From: Takakia lepidozioides
Taxonomy: Eukaryota > Streptophyta > Takakiopsida > Takakiales > Takakiaceae
Assembly (NCBI GenBank): GCA_030704615.1
Contig: CM060734.1
Span: 31,388,042 to 31,452,041, forward strand
Length of the DNA stretch: 64,000 nt
Direction of reading: 5' to 3'
Shown here: in pieces, positions 1 to 10,714 of the stretch
Layout of the letters: every line of letters starts with the position of its first letter
Position numbering within the stretch: the stretch's first letter is position 1
Position numbers and translations under genes: made by a program
The notes under the pieces: model-generated
Databases searched by the model: none
What the model saw: only the letters and a program-made list of their open reading frames with translations
Told to the model about the DNA's origin: nothing

Positions 1-1911
1 CCTCGATGCTCCCACATTTGGCATACATGTCCACCAGGGCAGTGTTCAGGATCACATCTGGTACAATTCCAGCTCTGACGATGTCGCCGTGCACCTCTTT
101 GCCCTTTTCCAAGGCTGCCAGTCTTGCACACGCACTGCAAACGCACACAAACGTGATGTGGTTGGGCTTCACCCCTTCACACATCATTTGCTCATACATC
201 TCCAAAGCCTCCATCCCGCGCCCCTGCTGTGCATATCCTGCAAGCATCGCGCTCCATGACACCACATTTCGTTCAGCCATATTGTTGAACACTCCCTTTG
301 CATCCTCGATGCTCCCACATTTGGCATACATGTCCACCAGGGCAGTGTTCAGGATCACATCCGGTACAATTCCAGCTCTGACGATGTCGCCATGCACCTC
401 TTTGCCCTTTTCCAGGGCTGCCAGGCTTGCACACGCACTGCAAACGCACACAAACGTGATGTGGTCGGGCTTCACCCCTTCCCCCATCATTTGCTCATAC
501 GTCTCCAAAGCATTCCTACCACACCCATGCTTGGTAAATCCTGCCAACATTATATTCCACGTGATCAAAGATCGTTGAGGCATTCCGTTGAACACTTGGT
601 GAGCATCCATGATGCTCCCGCACTTAACATACATGTTGACAAGGGTGTTGAGTAGAAAAACATTTGGCGTGAATCCACTTTGGATAATGTGAGTGTGCAC
701 CTGCTTTCCAGCTTCCAGGCCTTTCACCTTGATGCACTTATGCAAGAGACAGACATACGTTTCTGAATCTGCTGAAATGCCTCCTTGGTTTAAAGTCTGT
801 AGAGCCTCTTTCAGTCTGCCTGCCTCACAAAGCATCTTCACATGCCCAGAAGTGACAGAAGAGGCATTGTGGACTCCCTCTTTTGATCCTCTTCCAGAAG
901 CTGTGGTCATGGTTGAGGTGCCTGATTTTATCAACTGTGCTGCTGCCTTTAGTTGATCATCTATCCATGCAGGTTTCTTGTAGCTATTGATCCACAGGGA
1001 ATCATAGGTAATCTTGTGCTTGAAATCTGGCCCTCTTGGATGAATCTGTTCCCACACTCTACCCCTGCTCCTTCAGCTATCCATGCCTCTGCACAAATCA
1101 TGCATGCATCCTTGCCTTGCTGCTAGCAGCTGACAATGACAGCCTAGATTTGTTCTAGGAAACACCCAACTCAGCTTATCACACTAGTTCCTGTGCGGAA
1201 TTGCGTCTGCTACTCTCTGTAATCTAACAGGCATTCACCTTTTGGCCTCGGTTGTCCCACCATTGACTGGGGTCAGAAAAGTATTCATTCCACAGCTTCT
1301 CCTCATCTCTGTTACCTGTTTTTCGATACTTTCCTGTTGTCACATTGGCAGTATCATGTCAAAGTCACTCCAAACTAGATTCACTCAACCAGCTAACTTG
1401 CAGAATTCAAAATGGAAATTTAGGGCCGGTTCTGATAAGAGGGAAAAACAGGGTGAAATGTGTTGAAGAAGGTGCCTTCAATAGCAGTGCCTGATTTTAT
1501 CAATTGTGCCGCTGCTGCTGCGGCTTCCAGCTGACCATCTACCCATGCAGGTTTCTTGTAGCTATCCTTCCACAGGGAATCATAGGTAATCTGGAGCTTG
1601 AAATCCGGCCCTCTTGGATGAATCTGGACCCACACTCCATCCCAGCTCCTTCAGCTATCCATGCCTCTGCACAAATCATGCATACATCCTTGCCTTGATG
1701 CTAGCAACTGACAATGACAGCCTAGAATTCTTCCAGCAAACACCCCAACCATACTTGTCACACTAGTTCCTATGCTGACTTGCGTCTGCTTCCAACAGGC
1801 ATTCACCTTTTGGCCTCGGTTGTCCCACCATTGACTGGGGTCGCAAAAGTGTTCATTCCAAAGCTTCTCCTCATCTCTGTTATCTGTTTTTGGATACTTT
1901 CCTGCTGCCAA
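1..1911 (-). CDS. PDF-motif (OSB-like) / PPR fusion gene, left copy, 3' end outside window
   Basis: Read on the minus strand, one open frame runs from a 3' splice site at 1046-1048 down to base 1 (about 348 codons). It begins with IHPRGPDFKHKITYDSLW and YKKPAWIDDQLK, the second half of an OSB PDF motif, and continues without a stop into PPR repeats (VVSWSAMLAGYAQQG, LNTALVDMYAKCGSIE). The preceding exon ends at 1239 with EYFSDPSQWWDNRGQK and an AAG|GTGAAT donor, giving a 193-bp phase-0 intron. A second PDF unit lies upstream: LWNEHFCDPSQWWDNRGQK ending at 1807 and IHPRGPDFKLQITYDSLW starting at 1623. Known: OSB proteins bind organellar single-stranded DNA through PDF motifs, and PPR proteins bind organellar RNA. 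Inferred: one fused organellar nucleic-acid-binding protein. The first in-frame Met within the PPR exon is at 910, so a PPR-only start is the alternative. The C terminus is not visible. Confidence 0.68.
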
Positions 1912-2084
1912 ATCGGCAGTAACTTGTCAAAGTCATTCCAAACCACCACAGATCCACTGCAACATATGGCAAATGAAAGGCTACAACTTGGATGCAGACA
2001 CCATATTCAATATGCAAATTCAGGGCCGAGTCTGATGAGAGGGCAAAACAGGCTGAAATAGGTCGCAGAAGAAGGTGCCTCACC

Positions 2085-2560
2085 ACATTGTCCTTGACCT
2101 TGTGTCATGACCCATGGAGGATTTGACCGACCATCAACCCAAAAGGACCTCTTGTGTGTGCTGCTTGTGTCTGTAGTCAGGTAATGTCGGATTGGTCTGA
2201 GAACCCACCACGGTGCAGCTGAGCAGGCAGAGATTGAAACACGGCCCGCTAAGACCAAGCTGACTCTCCCAATAACCTTGTGAACATCAGGAAGAATACC
2301 AAATCATGGTACTAACAGGAGCCAAGAGCCCACATTTGCCGGATGGACAAACTTCTTCACATCGTACATTAAGAAAAAGCCGCACCTTGCGATTGCGGTT
2401 GCTACTACGGTTGTCCCACCATCGTGAAGGATCTTTAAGAAACTCATGCCAGCTCTGCTCCATGCTCCAAGGTAGAGGTTTGTGCTCGAAAATCCGACAG
2501 CATCAACATTTTGACAAGGTCCTTTACTGAGGGGTGCTAGTGAGCATTCAACACCATTCA
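2085..2560 (-). pseudogene. first PDF motif of the left copy, frameshifted
   Basis: The minus strand encodes WHEFLKDPSRWWDNR followed by NRNRK and a GTGCGG donor near 2388, then an acceptor (TTCTCAG) near 2200 followed by TNPTLPDYRHKQHTQEVL. The expected continuation, WVDGRSNPPWVMTQ, is in another frame because there is one extra base in the run of four A at 2141-2144 (three in the two other copies in the window). This is a third PDF unit upstream of the two seen at 1045-1911. As it stands it is either a broken motif or outside the mature transcript. Confidence 0.55.
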
Positions 2561-2613
2561 TGCAAGTTGTTTTGGGCTCCATTGGGCTCTACCCGATGAG
2601 GAACAACAAACAT

Positions 2614-2977
2614 GTCAAGACTTACACAGATGCTAAGCCAGCTATGTTTGCGTCTGGAGATTGTGGAGTAGCCAGAGTCTTTTACCCTGGGTCTTGGCAT
2701 TTAAGTTTTTCTGTATGTACGTACCCCAACTCCCCAAGTCCTTCAAAAAATAAAATCAGCCAAAGCCGGTGAACAAGGTCATCAACTGTCCAAAAGGTGG
2801 CTATTGCATGTGGGGCCCATTTTGCGGCTGGATGCAAGCGCTAACCGCTAGGAGCCATCAGAACGGCACGACGACGAACCGTGGTCCATGCAGGGCCCCT
2901 GACCACTGCCACCTTGGAAGAGCACAATAATATCCTTGTTGAAAGTTCGGTAAAAGCACACGTTTCTTGAGCAGAGT
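2614..2977. other. spacer of the inverted repeat
   Basis: About 360 bp between the inner ends of the two arms. The arms stop matching just after GGAACAAC on each side. No coding or RNA feature is recognised in it. Confidence 0.5.
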
Positions 2978-3011
2978 TTGGAGTTCGTTGTTCCTCACCG
3001 TGTAGAGCCCA

Positions 3012-4330
3012 ATGGAGCCCAACACAACTTGCATGAATGTTAGCTCACTAGCACCCCTCAGTAAAGGACCTTGTCAAAATGTTGATGCTGTCGGATTTTC
3101 GAGCACAAACCTCTACCTTGGAGCACGGAGCAGAGCTGGCATGAGTTTTATAAAGATCTTCACGATGGTGGGACAACCGCAATCGCAACCGCAATCGCAA
3201 GGTGTGGCTTTTTTCTTAATGTACGATGTGAAGAAGTTTGTCCATCCTGCAAATGTGGGCTCTTGGCTCCTGTTAGTACCATGATTTGGTATTCTTCCTG
3301 ATGTTTACAAGGTTCTTGGGAGAGGCAGGTCTTGGCAGGCCCTGTTTCAATCTCTGCCCGCTCAGCTGCACCGTGGTGGTTCTCACCGACCAATCCGACA
3401 TACCTGACTACAGCCACAAGCAGCACACACAAGAGGTCCTTTGGGTTGATGGTCGGTCAAATCCTCCATGGGTCATGACACAAGGTCAAGGACAATGTGG
3501 TGAGGGCACCTTCTTCTTCGACCTATTTCAGCCTGTTTTGCCCTCTCATCAGACTCGGCCCTGAATTTGCATATTGAATATGGTGTCTGCAAGTCGTAGC
3601 CTTGCATTTGCCATATGTTGCAGTGGATCTGTGGTGGTCTGGAATGACTTTGACAAGTTACTGCCGATTTGGCAGCAGGAAAGTATCCAAAAACAGATAA
3701 CAGAGATGAGGAGAAGCTTTGGAATGAATACTTTTGCGACCCCAGTCAATGGTGGGACAACCGAGGCCAAAAGGTGAATGCATGTTGGAAGCAGACGCAA
3801 GTCAGCATAGGAACTAGTGTGATAAGTATGGTTGGGGTGTTTGCTGGAAGAATTCTAGGCTGTCATTGTCAGTTGCTAGCAGCAAGGCAAGGATGTATGC
3901 ATGATTTGTGAAGGAGCAGGGATGGAGTGTGGGTCCAGATTCATCCAACAGGGCCGGATCTCAAGCTCCAGATTATCTATGATTCCCTGTGGAAGGATAG
4001 CTACAAGAAACCTGCATGGATAGATGGTCAACTGGAAGCCGCAGCAGCATCGGCATAGTTGATAAAATCAGGCACTGCTAATGAAGGCACCTTCTTCAAC
4101 ACATTTCACCCTGTTTTTCCCTCTTATCAGAACCGGCCCTAAATTTCCATGTTGAATTCTGCAAGTTAGCTGGTTGAGTGAATCTAGTTTGGAGTGACTT
4201 TGACATGATACTGCCAATGTGACAACAGGAAAGTATCCAGAAACAGGTAACAGAGATGAGGAGAAGCTGTGGAATGCATACTTTTCTGACCCCAGTCAAT
4301 GGTGGGACAACCGAGGCCAAAAGGCGAATG
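3012..4330 (+). pseudogene. PDF-motif exons of the right copy, degenerate
   Basis: Three PDF units are recognisable. Unit 1 (about 3135-3475): WWDNRNRN is present, but one base is missing in AAAGATCTTC relative to the left arm, another is missing near 3400, and the acceptor AG seen on the left is lost. Unit 2: LWNEYFCDPSQWWDNRGQK ends at 3773 with a GTGAAT donor; its second half from about 3940 reads IHPTGPDLKLQIIYDSLW, so PDF has become PDL, and a TAG interrupts the tail near 4057. Unit 3: FSDPSQWWDNRGQK ends near 4322, and its donor has changed from GT to GC (AAAAG|GCGAAT). A functional product from these exons is unlikely. Confidence 0.6.
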
Positions 4331-4387
4331 CCTGTTAGATTACAGAGAGTAGCAGATGCAATTGAGCACAGGAACTAGTGTGATAAG

Positions 4388-5691
4388 TTGAGTTGGGTGT
4401 TTCCTAGAACAAATCTAGGCTGTCATTGGCAGCTGCTAGCAGCAAGGCAAGTGTTCAACAGTATGGCTGAACGAAATGTGGTGTCGTGGAACGCGATGAT
4501 CGCAGGGTATGCACAGCAGGGGTGCGGGATGGAGGCTTTGGAGACGTATGAGCAAATGATGGGGGAAGGGGTGAAGCCCGACCACATTACATTTGTGTGC
4601 GTTTGCAGTGCGTGTGCAAGCCTGGCAGCCCTGGAAAAGGGCAAAGAGGTGCATGGCGACATCGTCAGAGCTGGAATTGTACCAGATGTGATCCTGAACA
4701 CTGCCCTGGTGGACATGTATGCCAAATGTGGGAGCATCGAGGATGCAAAGGGAGTGTTCGACAATATGGCTGAACCTAATGTGGTGTCGTGGAGTGCGAT
4801 GATCGCAGGATATGCACAGCATGATTGTCATAGGGAGGTCGTGCAACTATGTGAAGGAATGCAAAAGAATGGCTTGAAGCCGGACAGTATCACCTTTATA
4901 TGTGTTCTCTCTGCATGCAGCCATGCTGGCCTACTGAATGAAGGAAGACGCTACTTTGATTCCCTGAGTCAAGATCATGGTGTCACTCCAACAGTAAAGC
5001 ACTTTGGCTGCATGGTGGACCTTCTTGGACGTGCGGGACAACTGGATGAGGCAGTGGACCTGATTAATAAAATGCCAATCAATCCAGATGCTGTGGTGTG
5101 GAAGGCCTTGCTTGGTGCCTGCAGAATCCATGGCAATGTGGAGATGGCTGAACGTGCGGCAACATCTATCCTCACGTGGGATGAACAGGATGCCGCGACT
5201 TATGTGTTGCTCTCAAACATCTGTGCTGCAGCTGGCAGGTGGGATGATACTGCAAAGGTGAGAAGAATGATGAAGGTCAGAGGGGTTAGAAAGGAGCCAG
5301 GTCGCTGCTGCATTGAGGTTGGCAACAGGGTGCACACCTTCGTTGTAGATGACAAGTTGCATCCCAGAATTAAGGAAATCCATGCTGAGCTGAGAAGATT
5401 GTCTGGGCAGATGAAGGAGGCGGGGTATGTGCCTGACACGCGCTTTGTATTGCATGATGGGGGGGAGGAGGAAAAGGAATTTTCTCTTTGCCACCACAGT
5501 GAGAAGCTGGCCATTGGTTTTGGGCTGATCAGCACGACCCCTAGGACGCCTCTCCGTCTCATCAAGAATCTTCGAGTGTGTGGTGACTGCCACATCTCCA
5601 CCAAATTCATCTCAAAGATTGTTGGGCGAGCAATTGTAACCGTTTTCACCACTTTGAAGATGGGATTTGTTCTTGTGGGGATTACTGGTGA
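4388..5691 (+). pseudogene. PPR-DYW gene, right copy: 5' deleted and frameshifted before the DYW terminus
   Basis: Open from Met 4388. The first 21 codons derive from what is intron in the left copy and join directly to the middle of a PPR tract (NSMAERNVVSWNAMIAGYA). PPR repeats follow, then E-type motifs (VVWKALLGACRIHGNVEMAE) and a DYW deaminase domain with the HxE zinc/catalytic motif at residues 370-372 and CxxC at 398-401. The frame is lost at about 5635-5640: [15 protein letters not shown] and a TGA stop lie in the next frame at 5638-5691, so a short deletion (expected residues between IV and NRF) removed the second zinc site and the DYW end from the main frame. The open frame instead runs on to 5800 with unrelated residues. 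Known: intact DYW domains perform C-to-U RNA editing in organelles. Inferred: this copy is inactive as an editing factor. Confidence 0.85.
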
Positions 5692-6166
5692 AAGGATGTT
5701 TTCTTGGAAAGATGCGAGTGTCTTGCTTCATTCATTGATCTGTGTAGCTACTCAGATCATCCACCATTTCCTGAGAGTATTGACCATGCTGTACTGTTGA
5801 GTGCATTTCCTGTGGCATATCCACGGGAAATGATAGTGGGGTCTACCCGGCATAGGTGGGAAGTCAGCCCATAATTGCACTTGACTGAAGGGGTGATATT
5901 GGACTGACTTTGGTGACAGTGGATGGAGATCAGAGTGCTGTCCTAATTCTGGGTTTGGGTGGTGGAGCTTCTCCAAAGCTTGAAGATGGAAGGGAATACG
6001 AATTTTGATGAGCTTGATTAGAGGGGCAGCCCTGTGCACAAGTTTGTTCAGCATCTTAAATTTGCACATGTTTGTTTGTTTCTTGTTGTGTGGCTTTGGA
6101 TGGAGCCCTTGACAAACTTGCATGAATGCAGCACAAAAACAATGAATATTGATGAAGATGAAATAG
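5692..6166. other. no recognised feature
   Basis: Downstream of the broken PPR gene. Short open frames only; no conserved domain, RNA or repeat seen. Confidence 0.4.
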
Positions 6167-6174
6167 GTAATAAC

Positions 6175-6871
6175 CAGTGTTGTACCAATATTAAAATTTG
6201 GGCATACCACACTAGTACTGGTATTATGGACTAAATTTGAGACATGGCAGGTCCTGGTATTACATTAAGAAAATTTAGATACTGGGCTGGTATAAATAAA
6301 AGGAAGTGAGTAGTTTTGTTTGATCTGGTATAATATAGAGTAGTTGGTTGGGTGATACCAGCTGTACATATATCCGGGTCTGGTATTAGATAAGATCCTA
6401 GCAAACCTTAAGATAATAAGAGCAAATTTGTTGTAACAAAATTCCTGAATAAATATTTAAATCAAAGAAGTATTTTCTTGAAGTCACCTAAATACAAGTG
6501 CCTCAAAATGCCTGCATTTCCAACCAAGTTGAACTTCTAGTACCAAGAGAAGATGAAATCAACACCAGAATCATAGCATTGAATGCGCAGCTATGGAAAC
6601 GTCCAGTGCCACCCTAAAATTTACAGCCACTACACTCAACATTGAAGAGGCGCCACACCAGTGGGGGAGTACTGGTATCTACAAGGTATGACATTAATGA
6701 ATACCATACTGGTATGGTAGAAGCCAGGGTATTAATTTGGGACTTATTGGGGGCAACTTGTTCATAATCAGGGTATTGCTCTTGGTTGATATCAGACTGG
6801 TAGGGTCCTTAATACCATTGCATATACCTGTGCACATACCAGGCAATACCCTATATACCGGTACAACACCG
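6175..6871. mobile_element. non-autonomous hAT-like MITE
   Basis: The left end CAGTGTTGTACC (6175-6186) and the right end GGTACAACACCG (6860-6871) are inverted copies with one mismatch. They are flanked by identical 8-bp direct repeats GTAATAAC at 6167-6174 and 6872-6879. An 8-bp target duplication with CAGTGTTG-type ends is the hAT signature. There is no transposase frame. The 697-bp interior is strikingly rich in GGTAT/ATACC words on both strands. Confidence 0.85.
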
Positions 6872-6879
6872 GTAATAAC

Positions 6880-7224
6880 ATCCCCCAATCTCATATCAGA
6901 GAGGACAGTGAAAGAAGGAATGTTCTTCAGTTTCAATTTCCCTCCCCTCATCTCTAGCACAAGCAGTTTCTCACCTACCACTCTGTATCAGCAAACTATG
7001 GGAGCCCACCCTGAACCTTCTCGGTGCCCTTAGAAGAGAGTGAGATAGAGTTGCAGACAGTATTTAGGCTGTAGGATTATCATCGTGGAGGACTGAGTTG
7101 ATAGAACTGCAGCTTTGTTGTAAGATTGAGTGTAGCAGGTCATCCACATATAGTGCTATTATCATGATTCCTGATGTCATGTAGTAAATGCTTTGATCAG
7201 CTGCACTCCTTATGAAACCTTAGC
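6880..7224. other. no recognised feature
   Basis: No conserved coding or structural signal seen between the hAT-like MITE and the copia remnant. Confidence 0.35.
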
Positions 7225-8130
7225 ATATCAAGTAGCTATGATCCTGTTTGAGTCCATACAATGATTTCTTCAGCCAACACACCTTACCACCTTCTTGGAA
7301 GCCTTCCGGTTGTTTCATCTACATCTCCTCCTGGAGATTCCTATTCAAGAATGCAGTCTTCACGTCCCTTTGTTCTATTTCCCACTCATGCGTCGTTGCC
7401 AATGCCAGTAAACGTTGGATGGAGGTGAACTTAGCCACCAGAGCAAAACTTTCATTGTAGTTGAGCCCTGCAATCCGTGTGAAGCCTTTGCCAACAAGTC
7501 TGGCCTTGTACTTCACTACCTCATTGCTGGGTCCTCTCTTCACTTTGAAAACCCACTTGCAACCCACTGCTTTTCCACCTTTAGGAAGAGTTACCAGCTC
7601 CCATGTCTGGTTTTTCTTCAGAGATTTCATCTCCTCCAGTACAACTTCCTCCCACTTATTGGCATCATCCCTTTCCAATGGATCTTTGAGAGGGGCTGGC
7701 TCCTCAGCCTCCCTCAAACCTGCTGTAGTGATAAATTTATCAAGGGCATGGAAACAACTTTCCATCTGCCCTATATCATCCATAGTCAAGCCAGTAAAAT
7801 TTACTGCCACATTAACTCCAAACCTTTCTCGGGGTTTGCTGATCCTTCCTGACCTTCGAGGCCCCGCACCCTTATCCGTTGGATCTTCATCCCGGTTTTC
7901 AGAATCTTCATCCTCTTCTGGTTTCTTCGCCACCTTCTCCCTTCGAGTGTAGACCCTTAGTTCTCAACTCCAACCTTTCCTCTTGTATCGGATTCCTTGG
8001 GCATTGGTGACTTGTGCTGTTTTCTTTACCACATCCTTCACAGAACTGTGACCAGTCCACCTTAAACCCCAACGCCCATTTTTGAAGGTCCTTGCTCGTT
8101 TGCGTCCCAAAGTGACCCAACCTTCTATGT
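7225..8130 (-). mobile_element. Ty1/copia retrotransposon remnant
   Basis: Minus strand. The reverse-transcriptase N-terminal part is clear: NQTWELVTLPKGGKAVGCKW, KYKARLVGKGF, QRDVKTAFLN (7319-7933). An in-frame TAG just after EEM at 7319 separates this from MKQPEGFQ and KKSLYGLKQ, after which similarity stops near 7230, so the catalytic part is absent. Upstream, at about 8010-8125, a GAG-pre-integrase-like segment (GHFGTQTSKDLQKWALG) ends in ERLEL and is followed at once by the charged linker before reverse transcriptase, so the integrase core is deleted. The element is dead. No LTRs were identified. Confidence 0.8.
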
Positions 8131-8990
8131 CACAATGGTGTGGTGTCCTACTACAAAAGAAAGCTAATAGTGTTGACTGTGGCTGAACTTCTCCTCCTCC
8201 TCTCTGCAATCTACAAGGACAGCACATCAAATACGAGAAGACTGCCTCAGCCTTCCTTAAATCCTACACAGGTTCTCCAGAACCTTCTGGTAGGAACCAT
8301 CCTTAGCCGTCAAAAACCCTAACAGAACCCAAGCTAACAGTCCCTATGGTTAACTAAATCTGAGCTGACCTTCAACACCCGCATTAATTCTTCTGAGATT
8401 GCTGAAGCAATAGAGCGTCTCCCCGCTGTTCGTCAATGTTTGCGTTATGCACCTCCTTGAAGACGGAAACTTCCTGATAGCATATCTACATGAGGTGCTC
8501 CATCGTAGAGAATCTCTGGCCGTTGATTGCTTCCTTTTTGGCTGTTGAATAGAGAGACCCAGTGTAACGTCTACAAGCATACTCTCTTTGTCATTAGAGA
8601 TAACATCAAGATTCCTTTTTAGCATCCAAGAAGTGGCGACAAAACATCATTTTATTCATCATTTGTGCAAGAACGAGCCGACAACTGTAAACTCCGGAAA
8701 ACCTTCACTGAACAGGTCAAAATCCCTCCCCGTACCTTTGAGTCACTTGTCAAGCGTTACAACCTGTCTCAAACAGTACCTGCCTACAGGTTGTGTCGAA
8801 TACGAGAGAGTAACTGTTTGATGGCAAGGTTTGTAGACCATGGAGAAGAATGGGCATCAAGGAGTATTGATTTGACATGCCGTCGAGCAACTTTGCACTC
8901 CTCGTCGTAAAATGCTGCTTCGGTGGAGAAAGGTGAAAGGTAGATGGAAGAGTGATAGAGAAGGAATTTAGGGAATAGCTTTCCTTTCTC
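8131..8990. other. unassigned, possibly 5' part of the copia remnant
   Basis: Short frames on both strands without recognisable motifs. Its position upstream of the minus-strand copia fragment makes decayed gag/leader sequence plausible, but nothing in the sequence proves it. Confidence 0.3.
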
Positions 8991-8999
8991 CCTGCAGTT

Positions 9000-9115
9000 G
9001 CTTTTGGGCTGCTTCTGGCTCCACTCTGTCTCTTTAATTCTTTGTTGTTTCTTGCTTTCCTTTTGTTCCATAAGCTCTTTGAGCTTTCTGCGGACGTTAT
9101 GAAGTTCCATTCCAT
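9000..9115 (+). repeat. dispersed repeat with AAGCTC-TTT-GAGCTT hairpin
   Basis: Copy of a short family recurring at 17770-17900, 27590-27680 (minus), 33235-33305, 56240-56342, 57205-57260 (minus), 57355-57415 (minus) and 60225-60285 (minus). The core contains CCATAAGCTCTTTGAGCTT, preceded by a pyrimidine-rich run and followed by AAGTTCCATT-type sequence. The sections before and after the core also match the 17770 copy. Confidence 0.7.
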
Positions 9116-9120
9116 TGCAT

Positions 9121-10714
9121 TCCCTGCAGACTAAGATCATGTACAATGGGATATAAAATCCTTACTGTTTTTTTATAACACAGGCTAGTCCATTTTGTCT
9201 TGGTGAATTTTTGCTGTTAGAGAGTTTGTAACATTGTGTTTTTACTACACATGGGTTTAATTATGCAGAGCATGAAATGGAATGGACTCATAGATTGATG
9301 GGCATCATGTTGGAGATGATTCAATAGCTAGCATGGGGAGGTTTGTTGTAGGAGCAGGTCATAAGATGGCAATTCCCTGGTAAGTGGCAGAGTAGCATGA
9401 GGTTGGATCCTCCCCACCCTGTGAAACCCTTGTCATGGAAGGACAGACGTTAACTGTGACATGAACTGTCATGCCTCCTTTGTTTTCTTATTATTGAGAC
9501 AGTCCAATGTCACCCCATGCTCGTCACCGCATAAAGTTTGGCTCTTACATCTTGCTAAACCTCCCAGACATCAAAGACAGGTGTCTCCAAAATCTCAAAC
9601 CTCCTACAGCTCAGTCAGATGAGCTGTGCAGGATGCCACCTGTGGGCGAGCCAAACAAGTGAGTTAGAACAGGTGCAGAACAGAACAGATATTGTATGTA
9701 AAACTTTTGGTTTTGTCCTGGGCTAGTTACGCATTGCACTCTCGTTGTGTACCGATGTCCTTGAGGCTTACAACAAAACACTGATGGACTGGAGTCTCAC
9801 TCCGTCTTCTAAATAAGTCTACTTAGTACATACAAAGGCAAACACTTATTCAATGAATCATACAAGAAATTCAGCAAATGCTAAAGCTATGGAGACCTGT
9901 CAACTGCAACAGTGATCCACGGGCAGTGGTTTGAGTGGTTGAGTCCTGTGTGCCCATTCAAGTTTCCATCAAATGTCAATCAAAGACCATTGGCTGGGGC
10001 TCTGGTAGACATCACCACAGATTGCAAAAATGAATGGGTGCCCTCTTCACATGACTGAACGCTGTGTTTGCTGAGGAGGGCATACTGGATGACCAAACGC
10101 ACCTAGTACATAACATTCTCCTGGGCTCCCATCCTCTCTTGAAAGCCGGCTGCCAAGTATGCATCTCTCTAAGCTCACTTCTCTCTGTTAGCAATGTAAG
10201 AAGGGAATCCAAGTGAAGGTTTGAGAGACACAAGTATCCATTTTCTTGCCTGGATGTTTATAGATTATATCTGTGAAGAATGTATGATTTGACTTCCAGA
10301 CTGCAACAATAAGGCAAGGAAATCTTGTCATAAATCTTATCTAAACATGGAGGCTGTTGGAAGATGGTCAGAAATTTTGTCTCTGTTTGCTTTGCACTCC
10401 GTTTAGAAAGTGAGATTGGCCTCTGGCCAAACTGCAGACTACCTCAATGATACATGCCATAGGGACATTTGCAGGGAGCAATTGAAGAGTATATCTCCAT
10501 GTGCCTTACATCCAGCTTCCTGTAGGAGCCTCCTCTTTGGGGCTATATTTGAGTAGTTCTTTGGTTCTATGTAACTCTGTCTTGTCATTGTGCCAAAGTA
10601 GGTCTATGGTTCTGTGTCGCTTGGATCCATTCGGTCATCACAGTAAGTATTGTGGTTGGGATATGAAAGCCTTATTTCCAGAAGATTGCTTTGTAGGACC
10701 TGGCTGTTGTGTCA
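9121..10714. other. no recognised feature
   Basis: Only short random-looking frames. It may include 3' untranslated sequence of the minus-strand TAXIMIN-like gene A at its right end. Confidence 0.4.

Larger units (their letters stand above)
1..4764. repeat. large imperfect inverted repeat (PDF/PPR gene duplicated head to head)
   Basis: Sequence on the minus strand of 1-2613 recurs on the plus strand of about 2978-4764. Matching pairs include MAAGKYPKTDNRDEEKLW at 1858-1911 and 3669-3722, the motif ending NRNRK at about 2390 and 3205, WVDGRSNPPWVMTQ at about 2115 and 3460, and the PPR blocks at 300-530 and 4480-4750. Symmetry axis is near 2795, with a non-palindromic spacer at about 2614-2977. 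Arms differ by scattered substitutions and small indels. The right arm lacks the segment equal to about 530-1130 of the left arm: the second half of the last PDF motif and the 5' PPR repeats. Confidence 0.85.

Noticed and set aside
6-578. 190-codon plus-strand open frame
   Set aside because: Antisense shadow of the minus-strand PPR repeats; the same shadow appears opposite the right-hand PPR copy.
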